Positions 63,204 through 64,000 of a stretch of DNA of 64,000 nt are shown here, one piece after another. Where the stretch lies: positions 248,001 to 312,000 of the forward strand of contig NZ_JANHKP010000005.1 in NCBI RefSeq assembly GCF_024497955.1, in the 5' to 3' direction. The notes beneath the pieces were generated by a model, which had not been told where the DNA came from, ran no database searches, and worked only from the letters and a program-made list of their open reading frames with translations. The translations under genes and the position numbers were made by a program. Position 1 is the stretch's first letter. Each line of letters begins with the position of its first letter. The stretch comes from Streptomyces sp. C10-9-1 (GTDB taxonomy: Bacteria; Actinomycetota; Actinomycetes; Streptomycetales; Streptomycetaceae).

Positions 63204-64000
63204 TCATGGACTCACCATCGCCTCCGCGACGAGCAGCCGCACGGCGGCGGCGATCGACTCGGCGTCGATCCCGACGGCGTGCCGCTGCTCGGCCCCGGTC
63301 GCCGACGCCGGGACGCCGCGCACCCCGAGGCGCACCAGCCGGGGCGCGGGCCGGCCGTCGGAGAAGACCTCGGCCACGGCGTCGCCGAGGCCGCCCTGCG
63401 GCCGGTGGTCCTCGGCGGTGAGCAGGCAACCGGTGTCGTCGGCCGCCTGCTGGAGCGTGCGGGCGTCGACGGGCTTCACCGAGTAGGCGTCGACGACGCG
63501 CACGGCGATGCCCTCGCGGTCCAGCAGGCGGGCGGCTCCGAGCGCCTCGTGGACGGTCACGCCGGCGGCCACGATGCAGGCGCGGTCGCGATCCGAGGAG
63601 CGCAGCACGCGGGATCCGCCGATCGGGAACGCGTCCTCGGGGCCGTAGAGGACGGGGGTGGCCGAGCGGGTGGTGCGCAGGTAGGCGACGCCCGGTGCGT
63701 CGGCCATGGCGGCGACCAGCCGTGCGGTCTGGGGCGCGTCGCAGGGGTAGAGGACGGTGCTGCCGGGGACGGCCCGCATCATGGCCAGGTCCTCCAGGCC
63801 CATCTGGGAGGGGCCGTCCTCGCCGACGGAGACGCCCGCGTGCGATCCGACCAGCCGGATCGGCGCATGGCTGACGGCGGCCATCCGGATGAAGTCGTGG
63901 GCGCGGGTGAGGAAGGCGGCGAAGGTGGCGGCGAAGGGGTTCCAGCCGCGGGAGGCCATGCCGACGGCGGCGGCGACGAGCTGCTGCTCGGCGATGTGGA
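63204..64000 (-). CDS. Transketolase (C-terminal part; gene runs past the window edge)
   Basis: About 265 codons of the thiamine-diphosphate enzyme transketolase. The pyrimidine-binding and C-terminal domains are visible: HIAEQQLVAAAVGMASRGWN, HAGVSVGEDGPSQMGLED, and TAEDHRPQGGLGDAVAEVF. It moves two-carbon units between sugar phosphates. The 5' end lies beyond base 64000, so it cannot be told whether this is a full or split subunit form. Confidence 0.93.
   Translation of the reverse strand, partial: HIAEQQLVAAAVGMASRGWNPFAATFAAFLTRAHDFIRMAAVSHAPIRLVGSHAGVSVGEDGPSQMGLEDLAMMRAVPGSTVLYPCDAPQTARLVAAMADAPGVAYLRTTRSATPVLYGPEDAFPIGGSRVLRSSDRDRACIVAAGVTVHEALGAARLLDREGIAVRVVDAYSVKPVDARTLQQAADDTGCLLTAEDHRPQGGLGDAVAEVFSDGRPAPRLVRLGVRGVPASATGAEQRHAVGIDAESIAAAVRLLVAEAMVSP

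Overview
The window is about 64 kb of very GC-rich chromosomal DNA. Third codon positions are almost always G or C, GTG starts are common, and TTA codons are nearly absent. Family content (a conservon, geosmin synthase, an NsdA-like regulator, SpoIIE/RsbU phosphatases, a desferrioxamine-type iron box, an LAxTG surface protein) points to a Streptomyces or close relative. I saw no rRNA, tRNA or CRISPR. Functions are inferred from family knowledge and visible motifs; no database search was run.

Layout. 0-2.5 kb: threonine catabolism (tdh-kbl). 2.5-8.4 kb: a conservon (MHYT membrane sensor, histidine kinase CvnA, Roadblock CvnB, DUF742 CvnC, GTPase CvnD) with a second Roadblock gene at the end. 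8.6-13.3 kb: small or unknown proteins, an ankyrin protein and a 2-hydroxyacid dehydrogenase. 13.3-15.7 kb: a PadR regulator with a palindromic operator, then an acyl-CoA dehydrogenase. 15.8-20.6 kb: a glycerolipid-looking group (glpD, TetR, alkyl-DHAP-synthase-like flavoenzyme, diacylglycerol-kinase-like protein). 20.6-31.8 kb: envelope and regulatory genes, a thioredoxin-reductase-like protein with a methyltransferase, a complete SpoIIE phosphatase/anti-sigma-type sensor, another methyltransferase and a GNAT. 31.8-35.3 kb: an iron-regulated divergon (siderophore-interacting reductase; penicillin-acylase plus siderophore-type acyltransferase) around a clear iron box. 35.5-40 kb: an NsdA-like TPR regulator flanked by two genes that each carry a TTA (bldA) codon; one of these is a SpoIIE-type phosphatase whose metal-binding residues look replaced. 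40.3-42.6 kb: geosmin synthase. 43.9-46 kb: a VOC protein diverging from paaK, with a TetR-type palindrome between them.

The clearest accessory region is 45.9-49.55 kb. The last 64 nt of paaK plus its stop and 46 nt of downstream sequence (110 bp) occur twice as a perfect direct repeat. The repeats bracket about 3.4 kb of visibly lower-GC DNA holding an SMI1/KNR4 protein, an excalibur-domain protein, a broken gene and remnants of at least two transposase types. This looks like an old island that used the 3' end of paaK as its target; no integrase remains.

Right of the island: an NTF2-like protein, a calcium/cation:proton antiporter, a frameshifted secreted serine hydrolase, a phytoene-dehydrogenase-like oxidoreductase, a Ser/Thr kinase with eight TPR-like repeats, a 1158-aa secreted phosphodiester glycosidase/metallophosphoesterase, an LAxTG surface protein, a DUF6328 membrane protein and the C-terminal part of a transketolase cut by the window edge. 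Several convergent gene pairs are separated by long, perfect GC-rich hairpins that look like bidirectional terminators.
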